Under the pieces are notes generated by a model. The model was not told the DNA's origin. It worked only from the letters and a program-made list of their open reading frames with translations, and made no database searches. The translations under genes were made by a program, and so were the position numbers. From Hyperoplus lanceolatus (lineage: Eukaryota; Chordata; Actinopteri; Uranoscopiformes; Ammodytidae): DNA of 64,000 bases. The stretch lies in NCBI GenBank assembly GCA_026929865.2, contig CM049407.1, forward strand, positions 32,393,501 through 32,457,500, in the 5' to 3' direction. This document shows positions 10,968 to 22,238 of the stretch, one piece after another; positions within the stretch are counted from its first letter, which is position 1; every line of letters starts with the position of its first letter.

Positions 10968-11526
10968 GCAGGGTGGTATTGCAACATGATAACGACCCCA
11001 AACACACCTCCAAGACGACAAGTGGCTTGCTAAAAAAGCTGAGGGTAAAGGTTATGGACTGGCCAAGCATGTCTCCAGTCTTAAACTCTATTGAGCATCT
11101 TTGGGGCATCCTAAAACGGGAGATGGAGGAGCGCAACGACTCTAATATCCACCAGCTCCTTGATGTCGTCATGAATGGGTAGAAGAGGGTTCCAGTTGCA
11201 ACCTGTGAAGCTCTAGTGAACTACATGCCCAAGAGGGTTAAGGCAGTGCTAGAAAATAATGATGGCAAAACAAAATATTGACACTTTGGGCCCAATTTGG
11301 AAAAATTTTCTTAGGGGTGTACTCACTTTTGTTGCCAGCAGTTTAGACATTAATGGCTGTGTGTCGAGTTATTTTGAGGGGACAGTAAATTTACACTGTT
11401 ATACAAGCTGTACACTGACTACTTGACATTGTATCAAAGTGTCATTTATTCAGTGTTGTCGCATGGACAGATATAATGAAATATTTGAAGAAATGTTAGG
11501 GGTGTACTCTCTTTTGTGAGATACTG
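10968..11526 (+). mobile_element. Tc1-like element, 3' part only
   Basis: It encodes the end of a Tc1 transposase: LQHDNDPKHTSKTT (second catalytic Asp), then WPSMSPVLNSIEHLWGILK (catalytic Glu). A stop follows at MNG, where family members would continue. The 3' end matches a Tc1 terminus, finishing TTTTGTGAGATACTG before TA. It belongs to a different family from the 5' fragment at 9977. Confidence 0.8.
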
Positions 11527-11539
11527 TACCTAAATGCAT

Positions 11540-11625
11540 TGAGTTGCTGCCATGTGATTGGCTGATGAGATATTTGTTTTTACAAGCAATTGAAAAGGTG
11601 TTCCTAATATAGTGGCCGGTGAGTG
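11540..11625 (+). mobile_element. Solo Tc1-type terminus
   Basis: The sequence ends with CCTAATATAGTGGCCGGTGAGTG before TA, matching the 3' terminus of the degenerate Tc1 that ends at 13649 (GTGGCCAGTGAGTG). No coding part is attached. Confidence 0.55.
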
Positions 11626-11627
11626 TA

Positions 11628-12640
11628 TATAGATATTGAGTTATTACTTTTGCATGATTAAAGTTACCACATTACTCAACCTGTTATAACTTAAAATGTA
11701 ACAACTTAGATTTTTTTTGGCATATTGTTACAATATCAGTTTTTATTTGTATCATTACAGTATCTGACATCCTCACTCAATGACAAAAGCACCTTTATAT
11801 ATATGTGGCACCTCATCGTTGATACTCCATCAGCTTTTCAAGAGCAATGCAAGGGAAACATATCAACTTTGTTAAATCTTTTATTTAGTTGGTCAGTATC
11901 CACAGAACATATTGTCAATATGCTTTTTTTTCTCCATAAAATCTGTAAAGTGCTGTGTTCAGTTTAAAATGGTAGTGGTAACTGACAATTTATGAATGAT
12001 GAACTGAATATTCTGCTTAATATTGTTCTTGATCAGTGAAGTGAGAGAGAGAAAGAAAGAAAAAGAGAGCGTGCTTAAATGTGCAACCTAAATGTCTTTT
12101 TATTTTGATTGAATTTTAACTTTGAATCTGGCTTTATAGTAAACTGTTTCCGTCATTGCGGCTGATTATTGCAGGGCGCTTTGCTGCCACTAGGGGAATA
12201 TGTTTCATGTTTAAAGGCAACACATCATCATTTACGAAATATGTATCACATTAGAATGAAAAACTTAACGAGATAGAAGCTCATCATCTTACTACTTAAC
12301 GTCTTAAATTGTTAAAATAGACCCCAAGGAACACCGATGTAACAAATATGTGTACAGGACAATTAAAACATATAATCATGTAAATGTTTTGTTTTTCCAG
12401 TTGTCCCCATAAAGTTAGGAAAAGTAATTCAATATGAAGCAAAAAAAAAGAGGTCAACCACTTATTTAGAGGTGTCAAACATTGAATGAGGACAAATTGA
12501 CCCCAAGGATAACAGTGTTTGGTGTTTTGTCCTCCAAACGATGCCTACAAAAGGAGATATATGAGTGCATATTAAAAAACAACAACGTTTGAATATACTC
12601 TGCAGTTATGAATTAATTCGGATTATATTGAGGTGGAATA
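11628..12640. other. Intergenic, nothing recognised
   Basis: AT-rich. A purine tract (GA/GAAA) lies at about 12041-12072. No exon or repeat family was recognised. Confidence 0.5.
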
Positions 12641-12649
12641 CATATTACT

Positions 12650-13649
12650 ATTACACTACGCTGTTCTCGATGCCTCAGTCAGGCAGACACGAGTGCACAG
12701 TTTCATACATTAATCATGTATGCATGTCAACCATCTCTAGGGTTCGCAGAGTACGGTCCAAAAAAGGAAAAATATCCAGTGAGCGGCGTGGACGAAAATG
12801 CCTTGTTGATGTCAGAGGTCAGAGGAGAATGGGCATACTGGTTTGAGATGATAGAAAGGCAACAGTAACTCAAATAACCACTCGTTACAACCAAGGTATG
12901 CAGAACACCATCTTTGAACGCACAACATGTCCAACCTTAAAGCAGATGTGCTACAGCAGTATTACTGTAGACCCCACTGGGTGCCACTCCTGTCAACTAA
13001 GAACAGGATACTGAGGCTACAATTCGCAGAGGCTTACCAAAATTGGACAATAGATGATTGGAAAAACGTTGCCTGGTCTGATGAGTTCAGTTGCGACATT
13101 CAGATGGTAGGGTCAGAATTTTGCGTAGTCAACATGAAAGCATGGATCCATCCTGCCTTGTATCAACAGTTCAGGCTGGTGGTGTTGGTGTAATAGTGTG
13201 GGGGATATTTTTCTTAGTACCAATTGAGCATTGTTCAAACGCCACAGCCTACCTGAGTATTGTTGCTGACCATGTCCATCCCTTTATGGCCACAGTGTAC
13301 CCATCTTCTTATAGCTACTTCCAGCAGGATAATGCACCATGTGACAAAGCTCAAATCATCTCAAACTGGTTTCTTGAACATGACAATGAGTTCACTGTAC
13401 TCCAATGGCCTGCACAGTCACCATATCTCAACCCAATAGAGCCCCTTTGGGATGTGTTGGTCAAGAGATTTGCATCATGGATGTGCAGTTGCCAGATCTG
13501 CAGCAGCATGAGGCTATCATGTCAATTTGGACTAAAACTTTTGAGGAATGTTTCCAACATATTGTTGAAGGTTTCCCACAAAGAAATAAGGCAGTTCAGA
13601 AGGCCACAGGAGGTCCAATCCTGTACTAAGTGTAAGTGGCCAGTGAGTG
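12650..13649 (+). pseudogene. Degenerate Tc1-like transposase element
   Basis: The reading frame is broken in at least three places but spans most of a Tc1 transposase. It has an N-terminal helix-turn-helix remnant with SSERRGRKCLVDVRGQRR, a middle part with LRLQFAEAYQNWTIDDWKNV and WSDEFS (first catalytic Asp), then YFQQDNAPC (second Asp) and WPAQSPYLNPIEPLWDVL (catalytic Glu). The 3' end finishes GTGGCCAGTGAGTG before TA. The 5' terminus was not located. Confidence 0.8.
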
Positions 13650-13651
13650 TA

Positions 13652-14186
13652 CATTTCTGTTAAGTTCTAAAAGCTACTATTTTACATTTACAGATAAGTC
13701 AGACTTTTGATTTAATTGTATTCTAGATACTAGGACACATCTCTTGGAGAACTGATCTTTTGTTCTTCCCTTCAGTCAACTTGACTTTTAAGTGGGTCGT
13801 CAGCTACAGATTTGTCAGGAAAACTATTGTATATGTTTTATGTGTGTTTAACTTCCATGACAAAATAAAAGCTGCGCAAAGTGAAAAACATGTTTTTGCA
13901 TAAATCTTTATTTTGCTGACACAAAAAGCTGCAATGATCACTGTAATTAAATAACAGTAAAATCAGGTTGTATGTTCAGATTAGGGCTACAAGAAAAGTA
14001 AGTAGTACAAGTTATTTGAAAATGGTTTGATCATGTGGTCCCAACCCTCTAGGCCCTGGTCAGAATGCTAGCAAACCATCACTGATGTAGATATAAATGT
14101 ATACAGCTGCATTGTGACCCATATCATCACTGTATCTCTAATTTAAATATATGAAAGGTGAACATAAAGCAATGCAATCAATACGA
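13652..14186. other. Intergenic, nothing recognised
   Basis: AT-rich sequence between the Tc1 remnant and the SINE. Confidence 0.5.
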
Positions 14187-14485
14187 CTGGGCGACTGTGG
14201 CTCAGGTGGTAGAGCAGGTCGGCCAATGATCGGAGGGTTGGCGGTTCGATTCCCACCCTGCCACTTGGGTCATGGTTGTTGTGTCCTTGGGCAAGACACT
14301 TCACCCACCTTGCCTCGGGTGAATGTGTATGACTGCTGCATGTTTGTGGAGGTCAGAGGGCCCGTAGGCGCAAAATGGCGGCCATGCTTCCGCCACCGGT
14401 ATGACTGTGTGAATGAATGGAACCTGGAACCCTGTAAAGCGCTTTGAGTAACTAGAAAAGCGCTATGTAAATCCAATCCTTTATT
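14187..14485 (+). mobile_element. tRNA-derived SINE
   Basis: The head has an A-box-like GTGGCTCAGGTGGTAGAGC and a B-box GGTTCGATTCCC in tRNA spacing. A body with TTGGGCAAGACACTTCACCC follows. The tail has AAAGCGCTTTGAGTAACTAG and AAAGCGCTATGTAAATCCAA, ending in TTATTATTAA. This head, body and tail pattern is that of common teleost tRNA SINEs. Confidence 0.85.
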
Positions 14486-14597
14486 ATTAATTCTCCTATT
14501 TTCAGCCATTACCTTATTTAAGGATGTATTAATCAATTTGAAAACCAAGATAGAGTTACACAGTTATATAACGTTTCCTGTCAGACTAATCATCTCA

Positions 14598-14603
14598 TTT
14601 ATT
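14598..14603 (-). promoter_or_regulatory. Candidate hlcs polyadenylation signal
   Basis: AATAAA on the minus strand about 50 nt after the hlcs stop. Another AATAAA lies at 14480-14485 in the SINE tail. Neither is proven. Confidence 0.35.
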
Positions 14604-14653
14604 TGGTTAAATATGTTAAGAGATGACAATTCTGAATTGTGTTGAATTAGTTC

Positions 14654-14825
14654 CTAACGCTGCTTGATGACCACCAAGTTCTTCAGCATGTCGAAGGAGT
14701 TTCCATCCGGCTCCAGTGAGACCAGGCCCTGGTCCGGGCTGAGCACTGACAGGAACCCGTTCTGATCCAGACCCACCACCTCAGCCTCTACACCTTCCTC
14801 ACTCCACAGACGCACCCGGCTCCCA
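14654..14825 (-). CDS. hlcs: hlcs last coding exon with stop
   Basis: Holocarboxylase synthetase attaches biotin to carboxylases through biotinyl-AMP, in the cytosol and mitochondria. This exon encodes the C-terminal domain: GSRVRLWSEEGVEAEVVGLD, then LEPDGNSFDMLKNLV, ending VIKQR before TAG at 14654-14656. The human counterpart contains HPDGNSFDMLRNL. The exon starts in phase 2 after a CCACACAG acceptor. Upstream in the transcript the intron ends in a very long (TG)n tract only about 11 nt from the exon, leaving a short pyrimidine run (TTTCC). Reading straight through that tract gives a spurious Val-Cys repeat, so the exon start is set at the acceptor. Confidence 0.92.
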
Positions 14826-14833
14826 CTGTGTGG

Positions 14834-14836
<3 letters not shown>

Positions 14837-14913
<77 letters not shown>
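14837..14913. repeat. (CA)n microsatellite abutting a splice acceptor
   Basis: About 38 uninterrupted CA units. In the hlcs transcript this is (UG)n immediately upstream of the last exon's acceptor. Confidence 0.95.
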
Positions 14914-14917
<4 letters not shown>

Positions 14918-15038
14918 TCTTACAGCTCGAACAAAATAAATTCCTTGTGTGCATATACATGCTGAAACAGATTTTGGATTGTGAAATGAGAGATTAAAGC
15001 TGATTAAAAAGTATAGTTGGCATGTGTGCAGTGCTGAC

Positions 15039-15252
15039 CTGTGAAGCCATCTCTTGTAGTAGGTGGGCAGGACTGAGTCTGGGCCTCCATGTTGGAAGCT
15101 ACTGATCAGGGCTTCCAGGCAGCTCACAGTCCGACCAATCAGCTGTGAGCAGGTTAGTGGCTGCAGGCAGCTGTCATGCAGTGTGTTGTACTGCTGGATC
15201 AGGTCATTGATGCATACTGTTGGGTTGCTGTTTGTCACATTGAACCCACAGC
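15039..15252 (-). CDS. hlcs: hlcs penultimate coding exon
   Basis: It encodes GCGFNVTNSNPTVCINDLI through PTYYKRWLH, the end of the biotin-protein ligase catalytic domain. The human sequence has GCGFNVTNSNPTICINDLI at the same place. It begins in phase 1 after a GTGCCCTACAG acceptor, fitting the phase-1 donor of either copy of the preceding exon (19149 or 27418), and ends in phase 2 with a GTCAGC donor. Length 214 bp, uninterrupted. Confidence 0.93.
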
Positions 15253-15807
15253 CTGTAGGGCACATCAGGTTTCAGAAATACTTCTATATAGCCAAACAAC
15301 AGGAGACCGTATCACTGCTATTTGGATTATGAATCTCAAAAGACTTGGTGACTTGTGGTGAATAATTATTTGTCTTTTCCCTATTATATGTAGATAGAAC
15401 AGTTGAATGGTTACAGCCAGCTAAATAACTCTTGTGTAAGTGTTCATCCCTTTTACCATGACACACTGCAACCATCAATTATAGAGCCATTTGTCTTGCA
15501 CAAGTTGAGTACAAGAGCAATCACCATTAAGGTGTGATAAGAATTCAAGGTTTACTATGCTTGATTATAGATGGTCCAACTGCTAGTCAATTTCTTGAAA
15601 TAACAGAACTGTTACAAAAAGAACAAAATGCTTGAGTGATATTTAGCACCTAGACAACAGAGCTTGATAGTGGCACTTGTGCTGGGCTTACACTAGAGGA
15701 CTTTTAAAAGACTTTGAAAAGACTGAAGACTGGCACTCTCACATCTAAAGACAATTAACTCACACCTGAAGACAACTAGTCATGAGTTCTCTGAGTTTTC
15801 AGTCACA

Positions 15808-16050
15808 TGCTGCGTCCACACCAAACGCGTTTGGGGCGGAAGGAGCGGTCACTTTACATACAAAGTCAATGTACAGACGCGAAATTCGCGGCGCAAATGA
15901 TGCGTTTGGTGCGGCGCGAAATTCGCGCCTCTCATTCGCGTGAGTTGAAAATATTCATCTCACGCAAATTTTTCGCGTGAGGTCCTGCAGTGATTATCAC
16001 ACAGTTCGCTCAGAGCAATGCAAATTTTCGCGTTTGCTGTGGACGCAGCA
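15808..16050. mobile_element. 243-bp CpG-rich MITE
   Basis: Ends are TGCTGCGTCCACACCAAACG and CGTTTGCTGTGGACGCAGCA, inverted. It is flanked by ACA (15805-15807 and 16051-16053), a 3-bp duplication when compared with the uninterrupted site near 25338 (complement TTTTCAGTCACAGAGTGAGA). A 3-bp duplication suggests a PIF/Harbinger-type MITE; that part is inference. Confidence 0.75.
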
Positions 16051-17246
16051 ACAGAATGAGATTTTGAAAAGACAGGGGGTCTCATATTGCAAGACTACAA
16101 CTAGATTCCTTTTGAGATTAATATGATTTCCAATCCTGTATCAGGGGATTAAAAGGAATTTCAGTCAAATAAAAATAACTGCTTTTTTTAGCAGGTAAAA
16201 TAGACTGGGTGTTTAGTAGCCTAAATATAAACAACTAGCCTATATGCCCTTATCACGTAATGTCATGCATAAACATTTTAAAAACCGCAAACGCGATTGT
16301 GATTATTTAAATTAAAAAAAGTAAAATAAATATTCCAAGCGGGGGACATCCTGTAGTTGTTAGATTATTTGCTGATCTCGTCCCCCAATAACTCTAGCTC
16401 CTAACCCTAAATGTGACGGCAAAGTGTTAAGGTTGCACAGTTGTCAGCCTGGTTCTCCAGCCGAGGCTGCTAGGTAAAAGTATCCGAAAAAAGTGCCTCA
16501 CAGGCATACACAGGTCGCGACTAATGCCGCGCCTCCTGGGTCGGGTTTGGTGCAGGAGAGAGTGTGACAGTGTTCACGTCATTTCGATTGAGCCAACCCC
16601 TCAAGACTAACGATAAAAATTGAAAAGTTGTGTAGTGTTATGCTGGGTTTACACTACACGACTTTTCACGCAATTTGACAGTCACAGACAATCTTCCAAT
16701 GTCGGACTGAAATCACAGGAGTCTTGCCGGAGTTGTGGCGCGCGCCCGTAATCTCAGTCGTTTGGTGTGAGGTAGTCATCCGACCCAATTTCACTCAGTC
16801 TTCTTCCCGTCTTGACGTTTCGACATTATCAAACACGTTTGATATTATCGTTAGTCTTAGGGGGTTGGCTTAAGCGAAATGACGTAAACACTGTCTCCTG
16901 CACCAAGCACGACACAGGAGGAGCGGCATTAGTCGCGACCTGTGTCCGCCTGTGAGGCACTTATTTCGGTCACTTTTACCTAGCAGCCTCGGCTGGAGAG
17001 CCAAGCTGACAGCTGCGCAACCTTAAGCTGGTCAAATAACTAAAGGAAGTCCCCCGCTTGGAATATTGAATTAACTTGTTTTTAATTTTAATTAAATAAT
17101 AACAATCGCGTTTGTGGAAATAATATTAATCTCAAAAGGAAACTAGTTGTAGTCTTGCAATATGAGACCCCCTGTCTTTTCAAAATCTCAGTCTGTGACT
17201 GAAAACTAATGACTAATTGTCCTCAGGTGTGGGTTGATTGTCTTTA

Positions 17247-17934
17247 TTTTAATTTTTTTATATTTTATTTTTGGAATTTTACTTTTTATAGAACACAAAC
17301 ATAGAACTAGAGACAAAACAAAACAAGCAAACAACATGGACCTGCTCCACATACAGTCATCAGCATTAAACAAGTACATAATCAATCATCACAGATCAAA
17401 ACCAAATAGACAAATGAAAGAATGCAAAGAGAAAGAGAAATAAATAAATAAAAATAAAAATAAAGAAAATAAAAATAAAAGGGTGGGGGAGTTAGTTCTA
17501 GGCCAGGGTCGATAAAGAATTAAAATAATTTATAAAAGAGTTCCATTTATTTTCAAATTTGGTGGGATAGCCTTTGATTGTTAGATTTATTTTTTCTAAT
17601 TTGAGAAATGACATAACGTCTTTAAGACAGATTGAAATAGTTGGGGGTGTAGGAGATTTCCACATAAGGAGAATACGGCGTCGTGCCAGAAGTGAGGTGA
17701 AGGCCAGCACCTCCGACTGCAAAGAGCTAAAATTGTGCCGCTCAGATGGGGTCCCAAATATCGCAATGAAGGGGTCCGTCCCAATCTGGGCCCCCAGAAC
17801 CCTCGTCTTGACCACAAAAAAGTCAGTCCAGAATCTATGCAGTCTGGGACAGTAAAAAAACATGTGACTCAAATTGCAAGATGAGGCGTGGCATCTGTCA
17901 CATTGGTCCACAACATTTGGATACATTTGAGATA
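17247..17934 (-). mobile_element. 5'-truncated L1-like LINE insertion
   Basis: It is flanked by a 15-bp direct repeat, GGTTGATTGTCTTTA (17232-17246 and 17935-17949), and the sister element near 25375 shows the site with a single copy. On the minus strand it encodes the end of an L1/Tx1-type ORF2, with CDRCHASSCNLSHMFFYCP (a CCHC-like motif) and LLARRRILLMWKSPTPPT. An A-rich tail sits at the low-coordinate end. These are hallmarks of target-primed reverse transcription. Confidence 0.88.
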
Positions 17935-18017
17935 GGTTGATTGTCTTTAGATGTGAGAGGGTGTCAGTCTTCAGTCTTTTCAAAGTCTTTTAAAAGTCCT
18001 CTGGTGTAAGCCCAGCA

Positions 18018-18776
18018 TTAGCCGAAACTCAATGATTTGATTTTTCAATTTATTTTGCAGTTGAAATAAAAAGCATTGTCAGTCTTTTAAAACTGAATCC
18101 ACTTCTAAAATATCTCATCAGTTTAATTATTTATTAAAAGAGGAATTATGCTGCGTGTTTTCTTATTCAAAATATATAATGACTAGACATCAGTTTGGGA
18201 ATCTCAATAATACCTATTTGCTAATACTGTATTGGTGTTTTTCTCTAAACCAAGAAGTAGATGTCCATGCAGTTGGCATGAATGAACCGTCTTTACATCT
18301 TCTGCCCTAAACTAAAAGGGGAAGAAAATTAAATCCAAATTTTTTGACATACTTATCAGATAGACATATTAAAATCAAAACTTCCTTAAAGAGGTGGATG
18401 TCTGAAAGGGGCTAAAATTTAAGAAGGTTTTAAGGTGAAATGAGACCAACATAGCCATTGTAAGTCATTCATTGACGTATTTAGTGTTACATAAGGTCTT
18501 CAAATGAACAAAAACCAACCACTCCTGTCAATAAACATGTTGATGGGGCATCATGCTGATATTAAAAAAAGGTTTTGTAAGGTGACACTTTTCGTTTGAA
18601 TATTAATTCAGCTCATAATAGCTTTGGACCTTCCAGTCCAACTTTCAGTATACATTCTCTCCCCTTTTCCAAAAAGTCAAGAAGATCAATTCAAATTGAT
18701 TTCATTAGCCCAATATCACAAGTAGCCATCCATTTGCCTCAGTGGGCTTCCCAGTCCGTGCAGCAATATGACACCC
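18018..18776. other. hlcs intron, nothing recognised
   Basis: AT-rich sequence with no exon or known repeat seen. It ends at the left boundary of the tandem duplication. Confidence 0.5.
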
Positions 18777-19148
18777 TCTGCCCTCAGACCCTTGAAGAGC
18801 CATGCTTACCCAATTTCTGTTGTTTAGCACTGAATTAAATTACTGAACAGCATTTTACATTTAATATGTATCAGTGACGATGAGTCTAAAGAGCCAACTT
18901 TCATCTTGTTTTGAAGGTGGATGACTTCATACTGGTGGAACAGTTAAAGAATGATAGCCTTTTCCGCACCAATTTCTATAGTGCAACAGACAAATGACCA
19001 ATTCCAGAGGAGCCATCATGTTCCCCCAGTAAGCAAGTAAGCAAAGAGCCCAAATAGAGTGGTGTGTTACAATATGTAAAGGAAGAGAATGAGTTAGGAG
19101 TTCCAAAGCCTCTCATCTCATTTGCTGTAACCAAGGGGAGGTTTTTAC

Positions 19149-19263
19149 CTATGAGCAGATGAAAGGTAGATCCTAGGACAGTGGAAGTGACCAGGACGCC
19201 CCCCAGCTTCATCAGGTTACTGTAGTAGATGTCATTGGGCCACTTCACCCTCAGGTCTATGTC
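19149..19263 (-). CDS. hlcs: hlcs catalytic exon B, copy 1
   Basis: This 115-bp exon encodes [20 protein letters not shown] onward to FHLLIG. KWPND carries the lysine regarded as catalytic in biotin-protein ligases, and human HLCS reads [19 protein letters not shown]. It starts in phase 0 after an ATTTTATAAG acceptor and ends in phase 1 (ATA G|GTAAAAA). It is the copy nearer the 15039 exon. Its translation is identical to exon B' at 27418-27532. Either copy, or both, could join to the downstream exon. Confidence 0.93.
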
Positions 19264-19509
19264 CTTATAAAATAAGTTCAAATATCATCAATCATTAACA
19301 CAAGAATTTTTCAATTAATACCCAATGCACTGAACTGCAATATACAACTGTATTTTGATTTCATATGCTGGTGATTCAATATGATATTCTGCTACTATGG
19401 ACAACTGTTTGGATTTTTAAGGTGTACATGTGTGGAAATATGGGCCAAATCACAGAAGATGTGTAGCCTAATCCAGTCTGCTAATATCTTGGAGTGTATA
19501 GGCTGATAC

Positions 19510-19670
19510 CTGGTATCCAGGAAGTGTGCAAACAGCTTCCACCACTGCCAGAGCAGCCAGGTGCTGCAGGAAGGGGATCCTCTGTCCTAGCCTGGAGCTC
19601 AGCTCCACCTGGACACTCACTGTGAACATGGCACAACCCACAGGGCTGAGCCAAACATTCCGGCCCCTAC
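19510..19670 (-). CDS. hlcs: hlcs catalytic exon A, copy 1
   Basis: This 161-bp exon begins in phase 1, completing Gly of the GRGRGRNVW nucleotide/biotin-binding loop (human GKGRGGNVW). It continues [18 protein letters not shown] and [19 protein letters not shown], ending PGYQ in phase 0 at a GTATCAG donor. The acceptor is GCTGCTGGTCCAG with a poor pyrimidine tract. The translation is identical to exon A' at 27779-27939. Confidence 0.93.
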
Positions 19671-20234
19671 CTGGACCAGCAGCAAACACAAGAAAGATAA
19701 AAGTGCACACTTAGTGGTACTAAATACCTATGATATACTCCTGATCAATACAATTAATAACAACAAAATGTAATGCAAGTGAAACTTTGGAATGTTTAAC
19801 CTATGATGGTCTATGCCTAACCTGCTGATACTGACTCACCCCAGCCAGTGTCTGCAGGCTATAGCCTCTTGTTTTAGCTTTAAACAATTAGCCATCAAGT
19901 AAACAATTAAAGAAAGGTGTCGTTCTTTAATTGTTTACTTTTTTACAATAAATACCCTTAATCTCAGTCTAGCCGCTGTTATGCCAATAAGTGGGCTAGT
20001 TTTCCCTGTTTTAGCCAGTTTGTGTAGATATTTCTTGAATTGTAGGTGCTCTCTTGTGCTTCAGACTTTTGAGAAGTCAAAGCACCCACCTTTCTAATCA
20101 CAGTGTCTGGGAGGGACACAGAGGAACTGTTGGACTCTCAATGGATTGGCCTGTAAAGGTGGAAACAGGTGAGCCTGTTGAGGTGTCTTGAGTTCTCGGG
20201 GATGTAAGGTACTACCTCAATGTTGAAGTTTTTA

Positions 20235-20935
20235 GGTGGCTGACCCAGGATCAGTAGCTGCGCACAGCCAAACATAGCAGCACGCTAGTCTGTGTTTTAA
20301 ACTGCTAACCACGGACCTATAACTGCTGCTAACAGCCACGTCTGTGTCGCGGGCGGCAGTTGCTCTCGGAAGCAACAGGAGAAACATTCTGCTCCGTTCA
20401 CGGGAGGAAACAAACGTCTGCAGTTTTCAGAGGTGTGTTAACGTCACATCAGGTGTCGGGGACGGGAATATTCTGACCAACCAGCTCAACTACAATTTAG
20501 TGACCTCCATACTTAAAAACAAAGCTACTACAAGATGTAGTCAAAACATAATCCCCGACCATCGATTTTGATGAATTTGGAGTTGATTTTCAAGTTATAT
20601 ATGCTTAATACATTGGCAATCACAATTAGCTTTTTGCTATTGGGATATAGGAAACCCTAATGATTTCCTCTCCAGATCCATAGTAAATTAGCAAGCGAGC
20701 TCGTTAGCTCATTAGCTAGCGCGCTAAGTTATTATGTTGTTTAAGAACTTGTAATCAGGTTACAGCAACAACTGACATCACAGTGGACATTAGCTAGCTA
20801 GTTTACTAGCAAGCCACTAAAGCAGCAGAGAGCCCCAGTTTCAGTTGATTCACAGACTTAAAGGTTCAGTTAGTGATATGGTCCTTTTAGCTAACTTCCT
20901 GTTAGTGACTGCAGTTAACAGTCCCCTCTTTAAAG
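20235..20935. repeat. Dispersed repeat, copy inside duplication
   Basis: Parts recur elsewhere: about 20440-20935 is inverted at 38290-38745, and about 20240-20360 resembles 47750-47900. It is repeated with the duplication at about 28504-29203. GCTAGCTAA-type words in both orientations are frequent. The family is not known. Confidence 0.6.
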
Positions 20936-22238
20936 CACTTTGTCTCCTGATTGAAAAAAAAATGAGCGGGATACTCGAAAATGTATCTGGCAATTACTGC
21001 AAAGCTGAATGACTTAGAGACCTGTGTTATGGACTGTGCATACTGTTTAAGTGATTGCTGTATGAATATAGAATGATTTAACATGTTTATTAACAATACA
21101 ATCCCTTACTTCTCCTTTAAATCCACCTGCTACCTGATCTTTCAATTAAAAAACCACACAAAACTCCTTCAAAGGCTTAGTGTCACTGCACAGTTGTCCT
21201 GATGGTTGCAGGGCGCCTAATGCTGGGCTTACACTACACGACTTTTCACGCGATTTGAAAGTCGCAGACAATCTTCCAATGTCGGGCTGAAATCACAGAA
21301 GTCGTGCTGGAGTTGTGGCGTGCGCACGTAATCTCAGTCGTTTGGTGTAAGGTGGTCTTCTGACCCGATTTCAGCTAGTCTTCTTCCCGTCTTGACGTTC
21401 CGACATTATCAAACATGTTTGATATTATCGTTAGTCTTAGGGGGTTGGCTCAAGCGAAATGACGTAAACACTGTCACACTCTGGCATGCACAAAGCACGA
21501 CGCAAGAGGAGCGGCATTAGTCGCGACCTGTGTCCGCCTGTGCAGGGACTTATTTAGGACACTTTTTCCTTGAAGCCTCGGCGGGAGAACCAGGCTGACA
21601 GCCGCGCAACTTTAACACTTTACCGTCAAATACATGGTTAGGAGTTACAGTTATCGGGGGACGAGATCAGCAAATAAAGATGGTCAAATAACTAAAGGAA
21701 GTCCCCCGCTCGGAATATTGAATTAACCTTTTTTTAATTAAATAATCACTATCGCGTTTGCTGAAATAATATTAATCTCACAAGGAATCTACCGTACTTT
21801 TCGGACTATAAGCCGCGACTTTTTCCCAATTTTTCGACCCTGTTATTACACAGCACAGTTCTGTAGCTACTAGGGATGGGCGTTAATAATCGAGTACTTG
21901 AGTACTCCTCGTTTCAAATGAACTCGATTGGTGGATGAGGAAAATCGTTTTTTTTTTTTTTTTTTTTAGTGTTTGTAGCCTTTAGGCCGGCCGGCGGGCC
22001 GCCCCTATTTTAAAATGTTATATACGTGTACAAAACGGCACTAAACGGATAAAATAAAGTTTAACAAAATTAAATATTTTGATGCAAGTGCAATAAACTG
22101 AGCGTTGTGTCAAAAAGCAACTGTAAATAATTGCCACCTCCGTGCCACCGCAGCGCAGCATGTGTTCTCCACAGCACCAGAGCTGAACACGGTCTCTCCT
22201 TTCTCCAGAACATTGTCAGCAATATAACTGTCCATATA

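Larger units (their letters stand above)
15680..18017. repeat. Head-to-head pair of TGCTGGG-type TIR elements
   Basis: An inverted copy (15680-16639) and a direct copy (16641-18017) of the same element meet at about 16640. The outer ends are TGCTGGGCTTACACTAGAGG and its complement at 18017. Inner ends read ATGCTGGGTTTACACTACAC. The same element occurs at 21221-25455 and 29489-32873. The left copy carries a 243-bp MITE, the right copy an L1-like insertion. The superfamily is not known; no transposase was seen. Confidence 0.8.

Noticed and set aside
14826-15038. Continuous open frame across 14654-15265 with a Val-Cys repeat
   Set aside because: It is produced by reading through the (TG)n intron tract. 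Splice sites and family homology define two exons instead.
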